The notes under the pieces are model-generated. The model saw nothing but the letters and a program-made list of their open reading frames with translations. It was not told where the DNA came from and searched no databases. Shown piece by piece: positions 1-9,178 of a stretch of DNA of 64,000 nt. Numbering within the stretch: the stretch's first letter is position 1; each line of letters starts with the position of its first letter. This stretch comes from Vibrio ostreicida (GTDB taxonomy: Bacteria > Pseudomonadota > Gammaproteobacteria > Enterobacterales > Vibrionaceae): NCBI RefSeq assembly GCF_013074385.2, contig NZ_JABEYA020000004.1, positions 1-64,000 on the forward strand. Direction: 5' to 3'. Both the position numbers and the translations under genes were made by a program.

Positions 1-397
1 CAACGTGAAACGCAGTGATAATAAGGTGTGGCAGCCAGGCAGATTTGTTGGTTGCGTGCTCGTGTCATGATGGTGCCTAGGGATGGAATGAGAATGTCAC
101 GACTGTAACGGTTTCTTTTCTAGAAAGCGGAATAAAGATAAGTAGTTACGAGGCAGAGTTGATTTTTCTGCTGGGCGTCATACTTTGCTTACAAGTGCCT
201 GTCCTTGTTTAAAAACGCTTGTTTAAAAACGCTTGTTTAAAAACGCCAGATCACCTCATGCAAGCTGTTCAGCTAAATCCACTTGAAAATTAGTGGCGAC
301 AAAATGGCGACAACTGTCAATTGACCTCGGTTCTAGTCGGTTATTGTCAGTATGTCGCCATTGTTCAACTTATTTAGTTTCTATATAAATCAGTTGT
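1..397. other. Non-coding left edge with short repeats
   Basis: No convincing gene lies here. A frame on the plus strand is open from the window edge to a stop at 68-70 and could be the tail of a gene outside the window, but nothing recognisable is encoded. The stretch holds three perfect 14-bp tandem copies (204-245). It also holds an inverted repeat around the word aatggcgaca (303-312 and 353-362) and a 10-bp palindrome gtcaattgac (316-325). Confidence 0.5.
204..245. repeat. Three perfect 14-bp tandem repeats
   Basis: The unit cttgtttaaaaacg occurs three times head to tail without a mismatch at 204-217, 218-231 and 232-245. It lies downstream of the ABC exporter gene, outside any coding frame. 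Such short arrays usually arise by replication slippage and vary in copy number between strains; no function is implied. Confidence 0.9.
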
Positions 398-2242
398 TTA
401 AGCAACATCGGTGTCATCTGCGATGAAACCACCCGTTTGGTGGGCCCAAAGTTGCGCATAGATACCTTTGTTCTGTATCAGCTCCTGATGGGTACCTTGC
501 TCAACGATTTGCCCCTTATCTAACACAATCAATCGGTCCATTGCTGCGATCGTGGATAAGCGGTGGGCAATGGCGATCACGGTTTTACCTTCCATTAACT
601 CATTGAGACTTCCCTGAATCGCGGCCTCGACCTCTGAATCGAGTGCTGATGTGGCTTCATCAAGAATGAGCAAAGGGGCATCTTTGAGTAAAACACGAGA
701 GATAGCAATACGTTGCCTTTGCCCTCCTGAGAGCTTAACACCGCGTTCGCCAACTTGGGCATCGTAACCTTGGTTGCCAAACGGGTCGTTGAGGGCTTCG
801 ATGAATTCGTGTGCATGAGCTTGTTTTGTTGCGCGCAGCAGTTGTTGTTCTGAAGCCTCTGGGTTGCCATAAAGAATGTTGTCACGAATGGAGCGATGTA
901 GTAGCGATGTATCTTGGGTCACCATTCCTATATTGCTGCGCAATGAATCTTGTGTGACGTCTGAAATTACCTGACCATCTATTTTTATCGCCCCATCTTC
1001 TACATCATGAAAGCGCAATAATAGGTTGACCAGGGTCGATTTTCCGGCACCAGAACGTCCTACAAGTCCCACTTTTTCTCCGGGCTTAATATTGAGATTG
1101 AGGTGACTGAGAACACCTTTATTTTTTTCGCCGTAGTGGAAGCTAACGTTATCGAACTCTATTCCCCCTTTGTCGACAGACAAAGGTTTGGCATTGGGCT
1201 TATCTTCGATGTCGATTGGTTTGGAGAGCGTTTTCATTCCATCGACGACGGTCCCCATATTCTCAAAGAGTGCGCCAACTTCCCACATTATCCACATGGA
1301 CATACCATTGATACGCAGTGCTAAGGCGATCGCGATGGCAATGGCTCCGACACTGATAGAATTGTCCATCCAAAGATAAATTGAGAATGCACTGATGGAA
1401 AACACCAGTAAATAGTTGGTAATTTCAACGGCAACATCGAAGCCAGTGACTAGACGCATTTGACGATAGACGGTGTTGAGGAAACCGCGCATACCATTTT
1501 CTGCGTAGGTCGTTTCGCGCTTGCTATGAGAAAAGAGTTTTACCGTCGCAATATTGGTGTAACTGTCGACGATACGGCCTGTCATCGTCGAACGCTCATC
1601 GGCTTGCTTTGAGGCGATTTGTTTGAGCTTTGGGACGAAATACAATTGAATGCCAATGTAAATCATCAGCCATGCCAGCATTGGAATGACTAAACGCCAA
1701 TCTGCTTGGGCCAGCAAAACCACGATCGCAGTAAAGTAGACCAAGACGTAAACAAAGACATCCATTGTCTTCATTACGGTTTCTCTCACTGCCAAAGAGG
1801 TTTGCATTACCTTAGTTGCAATACGCCCGGCAAAATCATCTTGATAAAAGTTGAGGCTTTGTTTGAGCAAATAGCGGTGTGCTAACCAACGAATGGACAT
1901 CGGGTAGTTTCCGAGCAATGTTTGATGAATGAGCAGAGAGTAGGTAACCACTAATATAGGCATGACTATCAGCAGTAATCCACCGTATAACATCAACTGT
2001 GACTGATTTTCTTGCCAAAAAGTCTCTGGGTTGCTGTTCGATAGCCAGTCAACCAGATTGCCCATCGCACCAAAGAGCGAGACTTCTACAATGGCGACTA
2101 TCGTCGCCATAATTGACATAATGATCAGTGGTACTTCAAAGCCTTTAGTGTAGTGGCGACAGAATGCAACTACACCATCAGGCGGCTGTGATGGGTCATC
2201 ACTTGGAAAAGGTTTTGTGAATCCTTCAAATTTTTTAAACAT
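398..2242 (-). CDS. ABC exporter, fused permease and ATPase
   Basis: A 614-residue half-transporter of the MsbA/multidrug type, acting in the inner membrane as a dimer. A membrane domain with about six helices spans residues 35-335. The nucleotide-binding domain follows from about 360, with Walker A GRSGAGKST (395-403), Q-loop VTQD (441-444), signature LSGGQ (504-508), Walker B LLILDE (524-529) followed by ATSALD, and H-loop His560. All catalytic residues are present, so it should hydrolyse ATP and export a substrate. The substrate cannot be read from sequence; lipid or drug export is typical of the family. It stands alone, with 279 bp of AT-rich DNA separating it from the divergent amidine hydrolase gene. 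Confidence 0.88.
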   Translation of the reverse strand: MFKKFEGFTKPFPSDDPSQPPDGVVAFCRHYTKGFEVPLIIMSIMATIVAIVEVSLFGAMGNLVDWLSNSNPETFWQENQSQLMLYGGLLLIVMPILVVTYSLLIHQTLLGNYPMSIRWLAHRYLLKQSLNFYQDDFAGRIATKVMQTSLAVRETVMKTMDVFVYVLVYFTAIVVLLAQADWRLVIPMLAWLMIYIGIQLYFVPKLKQIASKQADERSTMTGRIVDSYTNIATVKLFSHSKRETTYAENGMRGFLNTVYRQMRLVTGFDVAVEITNYLLVFSISAFSIYLWMDNSISVGAIAIAIALALRINGMSMWIMWEVGALFENMGTVVDGMKTLSKPIDIEDKPNAKPLSVDKGGIEFDNVSFHYGEKNKGVLSHLNLNIKPGEKVGLVGRSGAGKSTLVNLLLRFHDVEDGAIKIDGQVISDVTQDSLRSNIGMVTQDTSLLHRSIRDNILYGNPEASEQQLLRATKQAHAHEFIEALNDPFGNQGYDAQVGERGVKLSGGQRQRIAISRVLLKDAPLLILDEATSALDSEVEAAIQGSLNELMEGKTVIAIAHRLSTIAAMDRLIVLDKGQIVEQGTHQELIQNKGIYAQLWAHQTGGFIADDTDVA

Positions 2243-2542
2243 AATGGGTCCTAATATCCAACGCTAAACAACGAAATGGATAGCAATAGCGTTCATAGAT
2301 AATGTTATCGTTTACTGTGCTAAATGTAACGAAATATCAATATATTATGATGTGACGAAAAGTATATTATTCAACCAGATCGATGATAAAGTCATAGTGA
2401 CAATAAAAATCACTGTATAAAGGTGTATTTTCAGTAATAATGGTTACTTTATCCGGTTGAGATAATGTAAATTCAGGCAAATTTGTTTTAACATTATGTC
2501 TACAATTCAGGCTAAATAAGTGTGAAATATGAGTCTGTTGCT

Positions 2543-3508
2543 ATGTCAAATCCACAAGTACAGTTAGACAATCCCGTTTTATTGCCTCAGAACGCGAATT
2601 GTGTAGTGATGGTGCCACCTAAAGAGTTTGCTTTTAATGCTGAAACCGCTCAGGACAATGAGTTTCAGAATCAGGTCAATGAGACAAGGGCTCATATTCG
2701 ACAACAAGCGATGCAAGAGTTTGATGCGATGGCACAGCAGTTGCGTCAGGCAGGTGTGCAGGTGGTTGAATTTGATTACCCAGTAGGGAAGATCGAAACC
2801 CCTGATGCCGTTTTCCCAAACAACTGGTTCAGTACAACATCAGATGGGGCTCTTTATACTTTCCCTATGGCGTGTGAGAACCGCCAGCAGGAAGTACGCC
2901 CTCAGGCCTTGCGTGAAGCGTTAGAAAAAGCCGGACGAGCGGTTGAGTCACAACCATCATTGACGGGCTACCTGGCTGAAGACGCTTATCTTGAAAGCAC
3001 GGGAGTGATGGTGATTGACCATGTGAACCGTACTATTTATGCGGCCTTATCTCAACGTTGTGATCGAGAAGTATTGGAAGATTATGCCGAGCGCATCGGC
3101 TATCCAAGAGTTGTCTCTTTTCAGACAGCGCTACCTTCAGGCAAGCCGATTTATCATACCAATGTCATGATGGCGATTGGGGAAAAGTTCTGTGTTATTT
3201 GTGATCAAGTGATCCCTGAATTTGAACGCCGGTTTGTCCTCAAATCACTGGCAAAAAGTAAGCAGGTTATTTCAATCAGTCTCGACCAAATGAATCAGTT
3301 TTGCGGCAATATATTAGAGTTGGAGAACCGGGACGGTGAGAAAGTCATCGCTATGTCTCAGTCCGCTTATGATGCATTTTCACCCTTACAACTCTCGCAG
3401 TTATCTGGTCACGGGCAGTTGTTCCCCTTCAATGTCAAAACCATTGAATCGATTGGCGGTGGAAGTGTTCGCTGTATGTTGGGTGAGGTTTTCTTAGCTC
3501 GTCGTTAA
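2543..3508 (+). CDS. ctlX: CtlX-type amidine/citrulline hydrolase
   Basis: A member of the arginine deiminase/dimethylargininase (guanidine-modifying) fold, closest to the CtlX citrulline-utilisation hydrolases. Numbered from the upstream GTG at 2522, it has the substrate-binding motif FPNNWFSTTSDG (98-109), catalytic His212 (YHTN) and nucleophile Cys318 near the C terminus (GGGSVRC). The fold hydrolyses or transfers amidino and ureido groups. The annotated start is the ATG at 2543; the GTG seven codons upstream is possible but has no better ribosome site. A LysR gene follows 120 bp downstream on the same strand. The exact substrate (citrulline, agmatine-like or dimethylarginine) is uncertain; the symbol is by family resemblance. 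Confidence 0.75.
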   Translation: MSNPQVQLDNPVLLPQNANCVVMVPPKEFAFNAETAQDNEFQNQVNETRAHIRQQAMQEFDAMAQQLRQAGVQVVEFDYPVGKIETPDAVFPNNWFSTTSDGALYTFPMACENRQQEVRPQALREALEKAGRAVESQPSLTGYLAEDAYLESTGVMVIDHVNRTIYAALSQRCDREVLEDYAERIGYPRVVSFQTALPSGKPIYHTNVMMAIGEKFCVICDQVIPEFERRFVLKSLAKSKQVISISLDQMNQFCGNILELENRDGEKVIAMSQSAYDAFSPLQLSQLSGHGQLFPFNVKTIESIGGGSVRCMLGEVFLARR

Positions 3509-3628
3509 ATCGAGTTTGAACAATCGCCTGTTCAACGACAGGCGGTGCAAATGATACCGTTTGCTTTACAAGTGGCTAGGTTAGCTCTTATTCTGCGAGG
3601 ACGGCGGAATGAATGAGACAGTGGCCTA

Positions 3629-4552
3629 ATGTTGAAAAACAGTGAACTTCCTTCAATGAAGGCGCTACGTGCATTGATTGCGGTGGCACATCACCAAAGC
3701 TTCTCAAAAGCCGCGGTAGAACTTTGTGTGACTCAGGGGGCCGTCAGCAAGCAGATTGCCCTCCTCGAAAAAACGGTTGGTCAGCCACTGTTTTCAAGGC
3801 AGCTCAATGGCATGGAACTTACCCCTGCGGGTCGACAATACTTACCTAAAGTGGTTGAAGCGCTAGAGGTTATTCAACACGCGACCGCCAGCCTTATTCA
3901 AAGCGATACTGACCGAGAACTCTTAAACATTGATGTGACTCCCTCATTGGCCAGTTTGTGGTTACTGCCTAATATTGAAGACTTTTGTCGGCGGCATACT
4001 CATCTTCAGGTCAAAGTCCGTACTCGTGAGGATACGCCTTCAAGGCTGGCTGGAGACGGTGATCTTGTTGTACGTTGCTTACCTCTATCTGACCACTATG
4101 AGCACAGCGAGTTACTCTGCCATGAAAGACTGTTATTGATCGGTGAGGGTGTATTTAATTCTCATGACCTCGACGTTGGGTCGCTGTTAACACAATATCG
4201 ATTAATCCCTCATACCACCAGACCACAGTTGTGGGAATGGTTCAAACAGGAACATCAATGTACTGGGGCAATGCACTATTACAGCGTGGGTTATGAGCAT
4301 TTTTACTTGTCACTTGAGGCGGTGAAGCGTGATAAGGGGTTGGCCTTGGTTCCAGACTTTATGGCGCGAGAAGCCTTGCACAGCAACGAGATCAGTAATC
4401 CACTTGGGTTGAGTATATTAAGTGGTTACGGTTATTATCTGAGCGTCCCTAATTACAGGCTTGTGGCCAACAAGGTCCAGTGGTTTAAGACATGGCTTAA
4501 GCAAGCGTTGTTAGAAAGCTCATTGTGTCGAGAATTTAACGGCTTGCTCTGA
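3629..4552 (+). CDS. LysR-family regulator (GcvA-like)
   Basis: 307 residues with an N-terminal winged helix-turn-helix (about 8-67; AVSKQIALLEKTVGQPLFSR is the usual LysR recognition-helix region) and a C-terminal effector-binding domain. The opening SMKALRALIAVAHHQSFSKAA and the overall length resemble the GcvA group. It follows the amidine hydrolase gene on the same strand and converges on the TAXI/BKACE/aminotransferase operon, so either is a plausible target. Its stop codon lies inside a strong inverted repeat (4538-4567) shared with the convergent operon. Confidence 0.85.
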   Translation: MLKNSELPSMKALRALIAVAHHQSFSKAAVELCVTQGAVSKQIALLEKTVGQPLFSRQLNGMELTPAGRQYLPKVVEALEVIQHATASLIQSDTDRELLNIDVTPSLASLWLLPNIEDFCRRHTHLQVKVRTREDTPSRLAGDGDLVVRCLPLSDHYEHSELLCHERLLLIGEGVFNSHDLDVGSLLTQYRLIPHTTRPQLWEWFKQEHQCTGAMHYYSVGYEHFYLSLEAVKRDKGLALVPDFMAREALHSNEISNPLGLSILSGYGYYLSVPNYRLVANKVQWFKTWLKQALLESSLCREFNGLL

Positions 4553-4567
4553 ATGGGGCAAGCCGTT
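4538..4567. terminator. Hairpin between convergent genes
   Basis: AACGGCTTGC (4538-4547) pairs perfectly with GCAAGCCGTT (4558-4567) across a 10-base loop, and overlaps the stop of the LysR gene. It sits between two convergent transcription units, as a shared terminator would. Neither strand has a good U-tract after the stem, so factor-independent termination is not certain. Confidence 0.5.
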
Positions 4568-4579
4568 GCTGTCATTGTG

Positions 4580-5554
4580 CTATTTAATTAGCCCGGCCTC
4601 TTTATAATATTTGAGCGCACCGGGGTGAAGGGGAGCGGAAAGGCCATCATTGACCATCTCTTCTTTCTTCAGGTTAGCGAAAGCGGGATGTAATCGTCTG
4701 AAATCATCAAAGTTGTCAAAAACGGCTTTGACAATATGATAAATGACTTCATCGGGCACCTTGGTTGATGACACAAATGTCGCGCCAACACCGAATGTTT
4801 GGGTATCCACTGTATTCCCTTTGTACATTCCACCGGGTACCGTTGCGGTGCGATAGTAACTTGCATCGGACAAGAGCTTATCGACCTCAGGGCTGGCAAC
4901 GGTGATGATGTTACTGTCACATGATGTGGTGGCTTCTTGAATGGCACCACTTGGGTGGCCGACCACATACACCATGGCATCAATTTTGTTGTCACAAAGC
5001 GCCTTAGATTGTTCGGCCGCTTTCAGTTCTGAAGCGAGTTTAAAATCGCTTTTTTGCCAACCATAGCGTTCCATCAGTACTTCCATGGTGCCGCGTTGTC
5101 CAGAACCTGGGTTGCCTATATTTACACGTTTACCCTTAAGATCTTCAAATCGTTTGATACCAGAATCCGCGCGTGCAACCACGGTAAAAGGTTCAGGGTG
5201 GACGGAGAAGACGGCTCTGAGTTCTTTAAATGGCCCAGCCTTTTCAAATTTACTGGTACCATTATAGCCGTGATACTGCCAATCAGATTGTGCGATGCCA
5301 AGATCAAGCTCCCCAGCACGTATGGTATTGATGTTGTAAATTGATCCGCCCGTTGATTCAACGGAGCAGCGTATACCATGTTCTTTTTTTGCCTTATTGA
5401 CTAAACGACAAATCGCACCGCCCGTTGGATAATAGACGCCAGTGACGCCGCCTGTACCAATAGTAACAAACTTATCTTGTGCCAACGCCGAAAATGTGGT
5501 CCCTAAAAGTGCGGCTGTGCATGCCGCTGTCATTACGCTTTTTAGTAATGTCAT
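4580..5554 (-). CDS. TAXI-family TRAP solute-binding protein
   Basis: A 324-residue periplasmic protein of the TAXI branch of TRAP transporters. It begins with a Sec signal peptide (cleavage probably after ALA at residue 25) and continues with the typical [23 protein letters not shown] opening and a central [17 protein letters not shown] motif. TAXI proteins bind small organic acids or amino acids and normally feed a fused membrane subunit. None is encoded here: the gene lies 22 bp downstream of the BKACE gene and is the last of a three-gene operon. It may serve a permease elsewhere or act as a sensor-type binding protein. The ligand is likely related to the substrate of the two enzymes. Confidence 0.88.
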   Translation of the reverse strand: MTLLKSVMTAACTAALLGTTFSALAQDKFVTIGTGGVTGVYYPTGGAICRLVNKAKKEHGIRCSVESTGGSIYNINTIRAGELDLGIAQSDWQYHGYNGTSKFEKAGPFKELRAVFSVHPEPFTVVARADSGIKRFEDLKGKRVNIGNPGSGQRGTMEVLMERYGWQKSDFKLASELKAAEQSKALCDNKIDAMVYVVGHPSGAIQEATTSCDSNIITVASPEVDKLLSDASYYRTATVPGGMYKGNTVDTQTFGVGATFVSSTKVPDEVIYHIVKAVFDNFDDFRRLHPAFANLKKEEMVNDGLSAPLHPGALKYYKEAGLIK

Positions 5555-5576
5555 AACAATTCCTTTTCATTCACTG

Positions 5577-6446
5577 TCACTGATCCCCGTCAGTTTTACT
5601 TGGAGGGCCTGAATCAGTCGCGTTTAGTGCCCTGCGAAAACTATAAGCGTCATCATGAAAAACGTTGAATAATTTATTAATTTTTATGAGGTTTCTCACC
5701 TGATCTGCGTTAGTTCGCGCTGGAATTTCCATAGGGGTCATATGATTGTTCTCAAAGCCAACACGCACATCCAGACCGAGTAAGAGAGCAGAGAGCAGGC
5801 AATCTTGCTCTTTGCTGCCGAATGCACAAATGGCGACGCGAACATTGTGCTGTTCAAAGGCATCGATGTTGAGCCGCTTTAAGTCCCAAGGACTGGCTTG
5901 ATGTCTGTTTTTATAGCGCCCTAACACGACGAGAGCATGTTGGTTTTGGCATGGGAGTACCCCTAAAGATCGCAGCAAAAAAAATCGGTCAATATCGGAT
6001 TGATCATAGAGGATGATTTGGCTCACAATCGCCTGCTCGACGGTCCAAGCAAAGAAATCCTTGGCCACTTGATAGCAGGATTCATCTGCGACTAACTCTC
6101 GCAGTGCAAAGGAAGCGGCTTCGGGTTGGATCGCTCTAATCAGGTCCATTTGCTGCTCTGGGGTATACCTTCCGACGGCTTCCGTGGTCAATTGAACAAG
6201 GAGAGTATCGCCTACCGCCTGTTTTACTTTGTTATAGAGGCGTCGGTTGGTTTCAATATCTAAACTATGATGTCCGTCTTTATCTCGTGCATGAAGGTGG
6301 ACCATTGCCGCCCCAGCGTCCCTACACGCAATTACTTCAGACACCATCTCTGACTCAGTCATGGGCAAGTTAGGGTGGTCTGTTTTTGTTTTGAAGGCCC
6401 CGTTGGGAGCGACGATAATGGCCCGGTGATTGGATGTTAACCCCAT
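5577..6446 (-). CDS. BKACE (DUF849) beta-keto acid cleavage enzyme
   Basis: 289 residues of the BKACE family, founded by 3-keto-5-aminohexanoate cleavage enzyme (Kce). These TIM-barrel, zinc-dependent enzymes condense a beta-keto acid with acetyl-CoA to give acetoacetate and a new acyl-CoA. The zinc ligands His50 and His52 are visible in MVHLHARD, and the later GFENN motif carries the conserved Glu. The gene overlaps the aminotransferase by 10 bp, indicating translational coupling. Together they suggest transamination of an amino acid to a beta-keto acid that is then cleaved. The substrate is not predictable at this level. Confidence 0.85.
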   Translation of the reverse strand: MGLTSNHRAIIVAPNGAFKTKTDHPNLPMTESEMVSEVIACRDAGAAMVHLHARDKDGHHSLDIETNRRLYNKVKQAVGDTLLVQLTTEAVGRYTPEQQMDLIRAIQPEAASFALRELVADESCYQVAKDFFAWTVEQAIVSQIILYDQSDIDRFFLLRSLGVLPCQNQHALVVLGRYKNRHQASPWDLKRLNIDAFEQHNVRVAICAFGSKEQDCLLSALLLGLDVRVGFENNHMTPMEIPARTNADQVRNLIKINKLFNVFHDDAYSFRRALNATDSGPPSKTDGDQ

Positions 6447-7768
6447 GACTTTGATACCTCTAATAAAGTGGTTTTTAGCTTGCTGACCAACTCTTCAAGG
6501 TGATGGTTTTCGATAATAAAAGGGGGAGCCAACAAGATGTGATGGCCGTTTTGTCCGTCAATAGTCCCCGGCATCGGATAACACATTAGGCCATTTTCCA
6601 TTGCCTGATGTTTAATCGCCAAGTGCGCTTTTGTCTCGATGTTGAGTGGGCTTTTATCGGTTTTGTCCTTGACGAGTTCAAGGCCTAAAAACAAACCTTT
6701 ACCACGGATGTCTCCAGTAAAGGGGAAATCGCCCAGCTCGCTGAGTAGTAAATTTTTGAGCTGGCGGCCCTGCGTGTTGACGGCGTTTAGCAAGTGATCC
6801 TGTGTAATGGCTTCCAATGTGGCGAGGGCCGCCGCACAAGCCATTGGGTGCGCCATAAATGTGTGGCCATGCTGGAAAAATCCGCTACCGTTGGCGATGG
6901 TGTCATAGATTCGATCACTACTGAGGGTGGCGCCAATGGGTTGATACCCCGCCCCTAGCCCCTTTGCTATACAGACCAAATCGGGGTCTATGTGCTCTTG
7001 TTCGAACGCAAACATGGTTCCACTTCGACCTACGCCACACATGACTTCATCGAGAATCAGCAATACATCATAGCGATCACAGATTTCCCTAATACGTTTA
7101 AAGTAGCCTTGTGTTGCAGGCACGGCGCCAGCGGTCGCTCCGACAATAGGCTCTGCAACAAATGCCATCACATTTTCCGCGCCGAGCTGCAATATTTTTC
7201 GCTCTAACTGATTAGCACAACGCAGAGAATAGTCTTGCTCTGACTCTTGTTCTCCTTGATAGCGATAAGCATAACAAGGTTCAATGTGGTGGCTGGTGGT
7301 CAGCAATGGTAAGAAGGGAGCACGACGCCATTCATTCCCGCCGACGGCGAGCGCGCCGAGTGTATTGCCGTGGTAGCTCTGCTGACGGCCAATAAACAGC
7401 GTTTTGTTTGATTGACCCCTTTCAACAAAATACTGACGAGCCATTTTCAAGGCAGATTCAATGGCTTCAGAGCCACCGCTGACAAAATAAGCATGGTTAA
7501 ACTGGGCTGGCATTAGAGCACAGAGTTGGGAGGCGAGTTGTTCGCACGCTTGGTTGGTAAAGAAGCCAGTGTGGGCAAAAGGGATTTGCTCCATTTGGTT
7601 GGTAATGGCTTGTTTGACTAAAGGGTGGCTATGGCCAAGGTTTGATACCGCCGCGCCTCCGCAAGCATCCAAGTAAGCTTTGCCCGTGCTGTCGTAAAGA
7701 TACACGCCTTTACCATGGCTGATCACAGGCAGATGACGATGGCAGTGTCGATGAAATACATAGGACAT
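6437..7768 (-). CDS. Class III PLP aminotransferase
   Basis: 443 residues, fold type I, of the omega-amino-acid/acetylornithine aminotransferase group. The PLP lysine is Lys269 in CIAKGLGAG; Asp240 in LILDEV binds the pyridine nitrogen; the phosphate-binding SGGSEA is at 97-102 and SYHGNT at 131-136. First gene of an operon with the BKACE enzyme and the TAXI binding protein. It probably removes an amino group from a beta- or omega-amino acid to produce the keto acid used by the next enzyme. The start at 7768 has a modest Shine-Dalgarno (AAAGGAG region) in the 148-bp leader shared with the DUF368 gene's 3' end. Confidence 0.88.
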   Translation of the reverse strand: MSYVFHRHCHRHLPVISHGKGVYLYDSTGKAYLDACGGAAVSNLGHSHPLVKQAITNQMEQIPFAHTGFFTNQACEQLASQLCALMPAQFNHAYFVSGGSEAIESALKMARQYFVERGQSNKTLFIGRQQSYHGNTLGALAVGGNEWRRAPFLPLLTTSHHIEPCYAYRYQGEQESEQDYSLRCANQLERKILQLGAENVMAFVAEPIVGATAGAVPATQGYFKRIREICDRYDVLLILDEVMCGVGRSGTMFAFEQEHIDPDLVCIAKGLGAGYQPIGATLSSDRIYDTIANGSGFFQHGHTFMAHPMACAAALATLEAITQDHLLNAVNTQGRQLKNLLLSELGDFPFTGDIRGKGLFLGLELVKDKTDKSPLNIETKAHLAIKHQAMENGLMCYPMPGTIDGQNGHHILLAPPFIIENHHLEELVSKLKTTLLEVSKSWG

Positions 7769-7916
7769 AAAGGAGACTCTTTGATGACTGTCCCTTTATC
7801 GTGGTTGATGAGAAGGCAAGCTTCAAGTGATTAAAAGTTGACCGCAATGAGTTTTTGGAATACCCCTCGATGTGATAGACCAATGGACGCGTAAGCGAAC
7901 ATTGGCCTTTATTTTA

Positions 7917-8834
7917 TCAACGGCGGTTGTTGTTCCACTTCTCCAAACCTAATACCAAAGCAAAAGCACAAACCATCAGTGCCAGCGCTAAACCGAGTTG
8001 AGCGGGTTGTGAGGTGATGGTTTCAAAGTCAAAAGGTGACAAGTTTTTCTCTAGCAATGGGACTTGTTCGCCACTTGAGTTGGTGCGCCAGCTCAGTGTT
8101 TCTTTCCATGGCCAGATTTTTGGGAGAGTACCAATCATGAGTCCGGTGAGAAAAACCAACGTCAAGTCTCTAAATCGGTTGAGCAGGAAATTGAGCAGGT
8201 GTGAGAAACTAAGTAGGCCGATGACACATCCACTCACAAATAGCGCCAGTACAGGGGTATTGAAGGATTTGACGGCGGCTAATATAGGGCCATACATCCC
8301 GAGCATGAGCAAAATGAAGCTACCAGAAATACCGGGCAAAATCATGGCACAAATCGCAATCGAACCTGCGAGTAACACGTTGAAGTGGGTAGGTTCAAGC
8401 TGCAGAGGGTGAATCATGGTAATGCTGAACGCCACTCCGACCCCAAGAATCAGAAAAGCCAGCCGGCTGGCACTTTTGGTTTCGATCTGTTTAAGCATGT
8501 GAAAGACCGACACCAGTATCAGTCCAAAAAAGAACGACCACAGCGGTATGGGGTGGGTAAGCAGCAGCCAGGATATCAATTTCGCCAGAGTCGCAATGCT
8601 CGTCAAGACCCCACTGAATAGAGCAACTAAGAACAAGCCATTAATGTGGCGGAATGCGGCGGATAGCCCCTCACGTTTTGCTAAGCTCAGCAAGCGCGGA
8701 TTAATACGACGGATGCTTTCAAGCAGAGTATCGTAAATCCCAGTAATGAAGGCAATGGTACCACCGGAAACGCCGGGCACGACGTCAGCAGCGCCCATGG
8801 CTAAACCTTTAAGGAAAGTAGATAGGCAATTCAT
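7917..8834 (-). CDS. popT: DUF368 undecaprenyl-phosphate translocase
   Basis: A polytopic inner-membrane protein with about eight hydrophobic segments. It carries the family signature GAADVVPGVSGGTIAFITGIY near the N terminus and its internal repeat ILPGISGSFILLMLGMYG, so both halves of the inverted-repeat fold are present. DUF368 proteins (PopT in V. cholerae) recycle undecaprenyl phosphate across the membrane for cell-wall and polysaccharide synthesis. The start was placed at Met 8834 (MNCLSTFLKG), since the 21 residues before it in the longer frame are polar and unlike the family. The symbol is by family resemblance; whether this is the orthologue was not tested. Confidence 0.8.
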   Translation of the reverse strand: MNCLSTFLKGLAMGAADVVPGVSGGTIAFITGIYDTLLESIRRINPRLLSLAKREGLSAAFRHINGLFLVALFSGVLTSIATLAKLISWLLLTHPIPLWSFFFGLILVSVFHMLKQIETKSASRLAFLILGVGVAFSITMIHPLQLEPTHFNVLLAGSIAICAMILPGISGSFILLMLGMYGPILAAVKSFNTPVLALFVSGCVIGLLSFSHLLNFLLNRFRDLTLVFLTGLMIGTLPKIWPWKETLSWRTNSSGEQVPLLEKNLSPFDFETITSQPAQLGLALALMVCAFALVLGLEKWNNNRR

Positions 8835-8944
8835 TTGGTTCAATGGTTTAGGTTTGGTTTTGGGATTATATAGGATAACGATCAGAAAAGTACTCAAAAA
8901 TAGAATTGACAGAATAATTTATAAGATACTTGTTTGATATCGAT

Positions 8945-8980
8945 TTGCACTTTTTTGCAAAATGCGATTATCATTTTGCA
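8945..8980. promoter_or_regulatory. Probable LuxO binding sites upstream of qrr
   Basis: TTGCAAAATGCGA (8955-8967) matches the LuxO site TTGCA-WWW-TGCAA except near one end. A second, oppositely oriented half, CATTTTGCA, lies at 8972-8980, and another TTGCA at 8945-8949. They are 65-100 bp upstream of the sigma-54 promoter of the Qrr RNA, the place from which the phosphorylated activator LuxO works. Identification is by motif and position only. Confidence 0.7.
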
Positions 8981-9043
8981 TATTTATTATAATAAATTGG
9001 CCAAAAATTGGACCAATATTCCGATTTTTGGGGGTGTGAAAGT

Positions 9044-9058
9044 TGGCACGTATTATGC
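9044..9058 (+). promoter_or_regulatory. Sigma-54 promoter of qrr
   Basis: TGGCAC (9044-9049) and ATGC (9055-9058) form the -24/-12 elements, with the invariant GG (9045-9046) and GC (9057-9058) exactly 12 bp apart. Transcription would start about 9070, which is the first base of the Qrr 5' stem. Confidence 0.85.
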
Positions 9059-9069
9059 TTTATTAAGAG

Positions 9070-9178
9070 TGACCCTTATTAAGCCGAGGGTCACCTAGCC
9101 AACTGACGTTGTTAGTGAATGAATTTTGTTCACACTATATATAGGCCAATCGCACTCTATTGCGGTTGGTTTTTTTTT
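9070..9178 (+). ncRNA. qrr: Qrr quorum-regulatory small RNA
   Basis: A 109-nt transcript, the usual Qrr length. It begins with a stem TGACCCT/AGGGTCA (9070-9076/9087-9093) and continues into the highly conserved target-pairing core CCTAGCCAACTGACGTTG (9094-9111) and TTAGTGAA. It ends in a terminator: CCAATCGCA (9146-9154) pairs with TGCGGTTGG (9161-9169), followed by nine T. Qrr RNAs act with Hfq on luxR/hapR, aphA and luxO-type messages at low cell density. Upstream LuxO-like sites and a sigma-54 promoter complete the unit. Most vibrios carry several Qrr copies; which number this is cannot be decided here. Confidence 0.93.

Noticed and set aside
8014..8621. Plus-strand frames opposite the DUF368 gene
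   Set aside because: They mirror a membrane protein with strong family motifs and have no features of their own.
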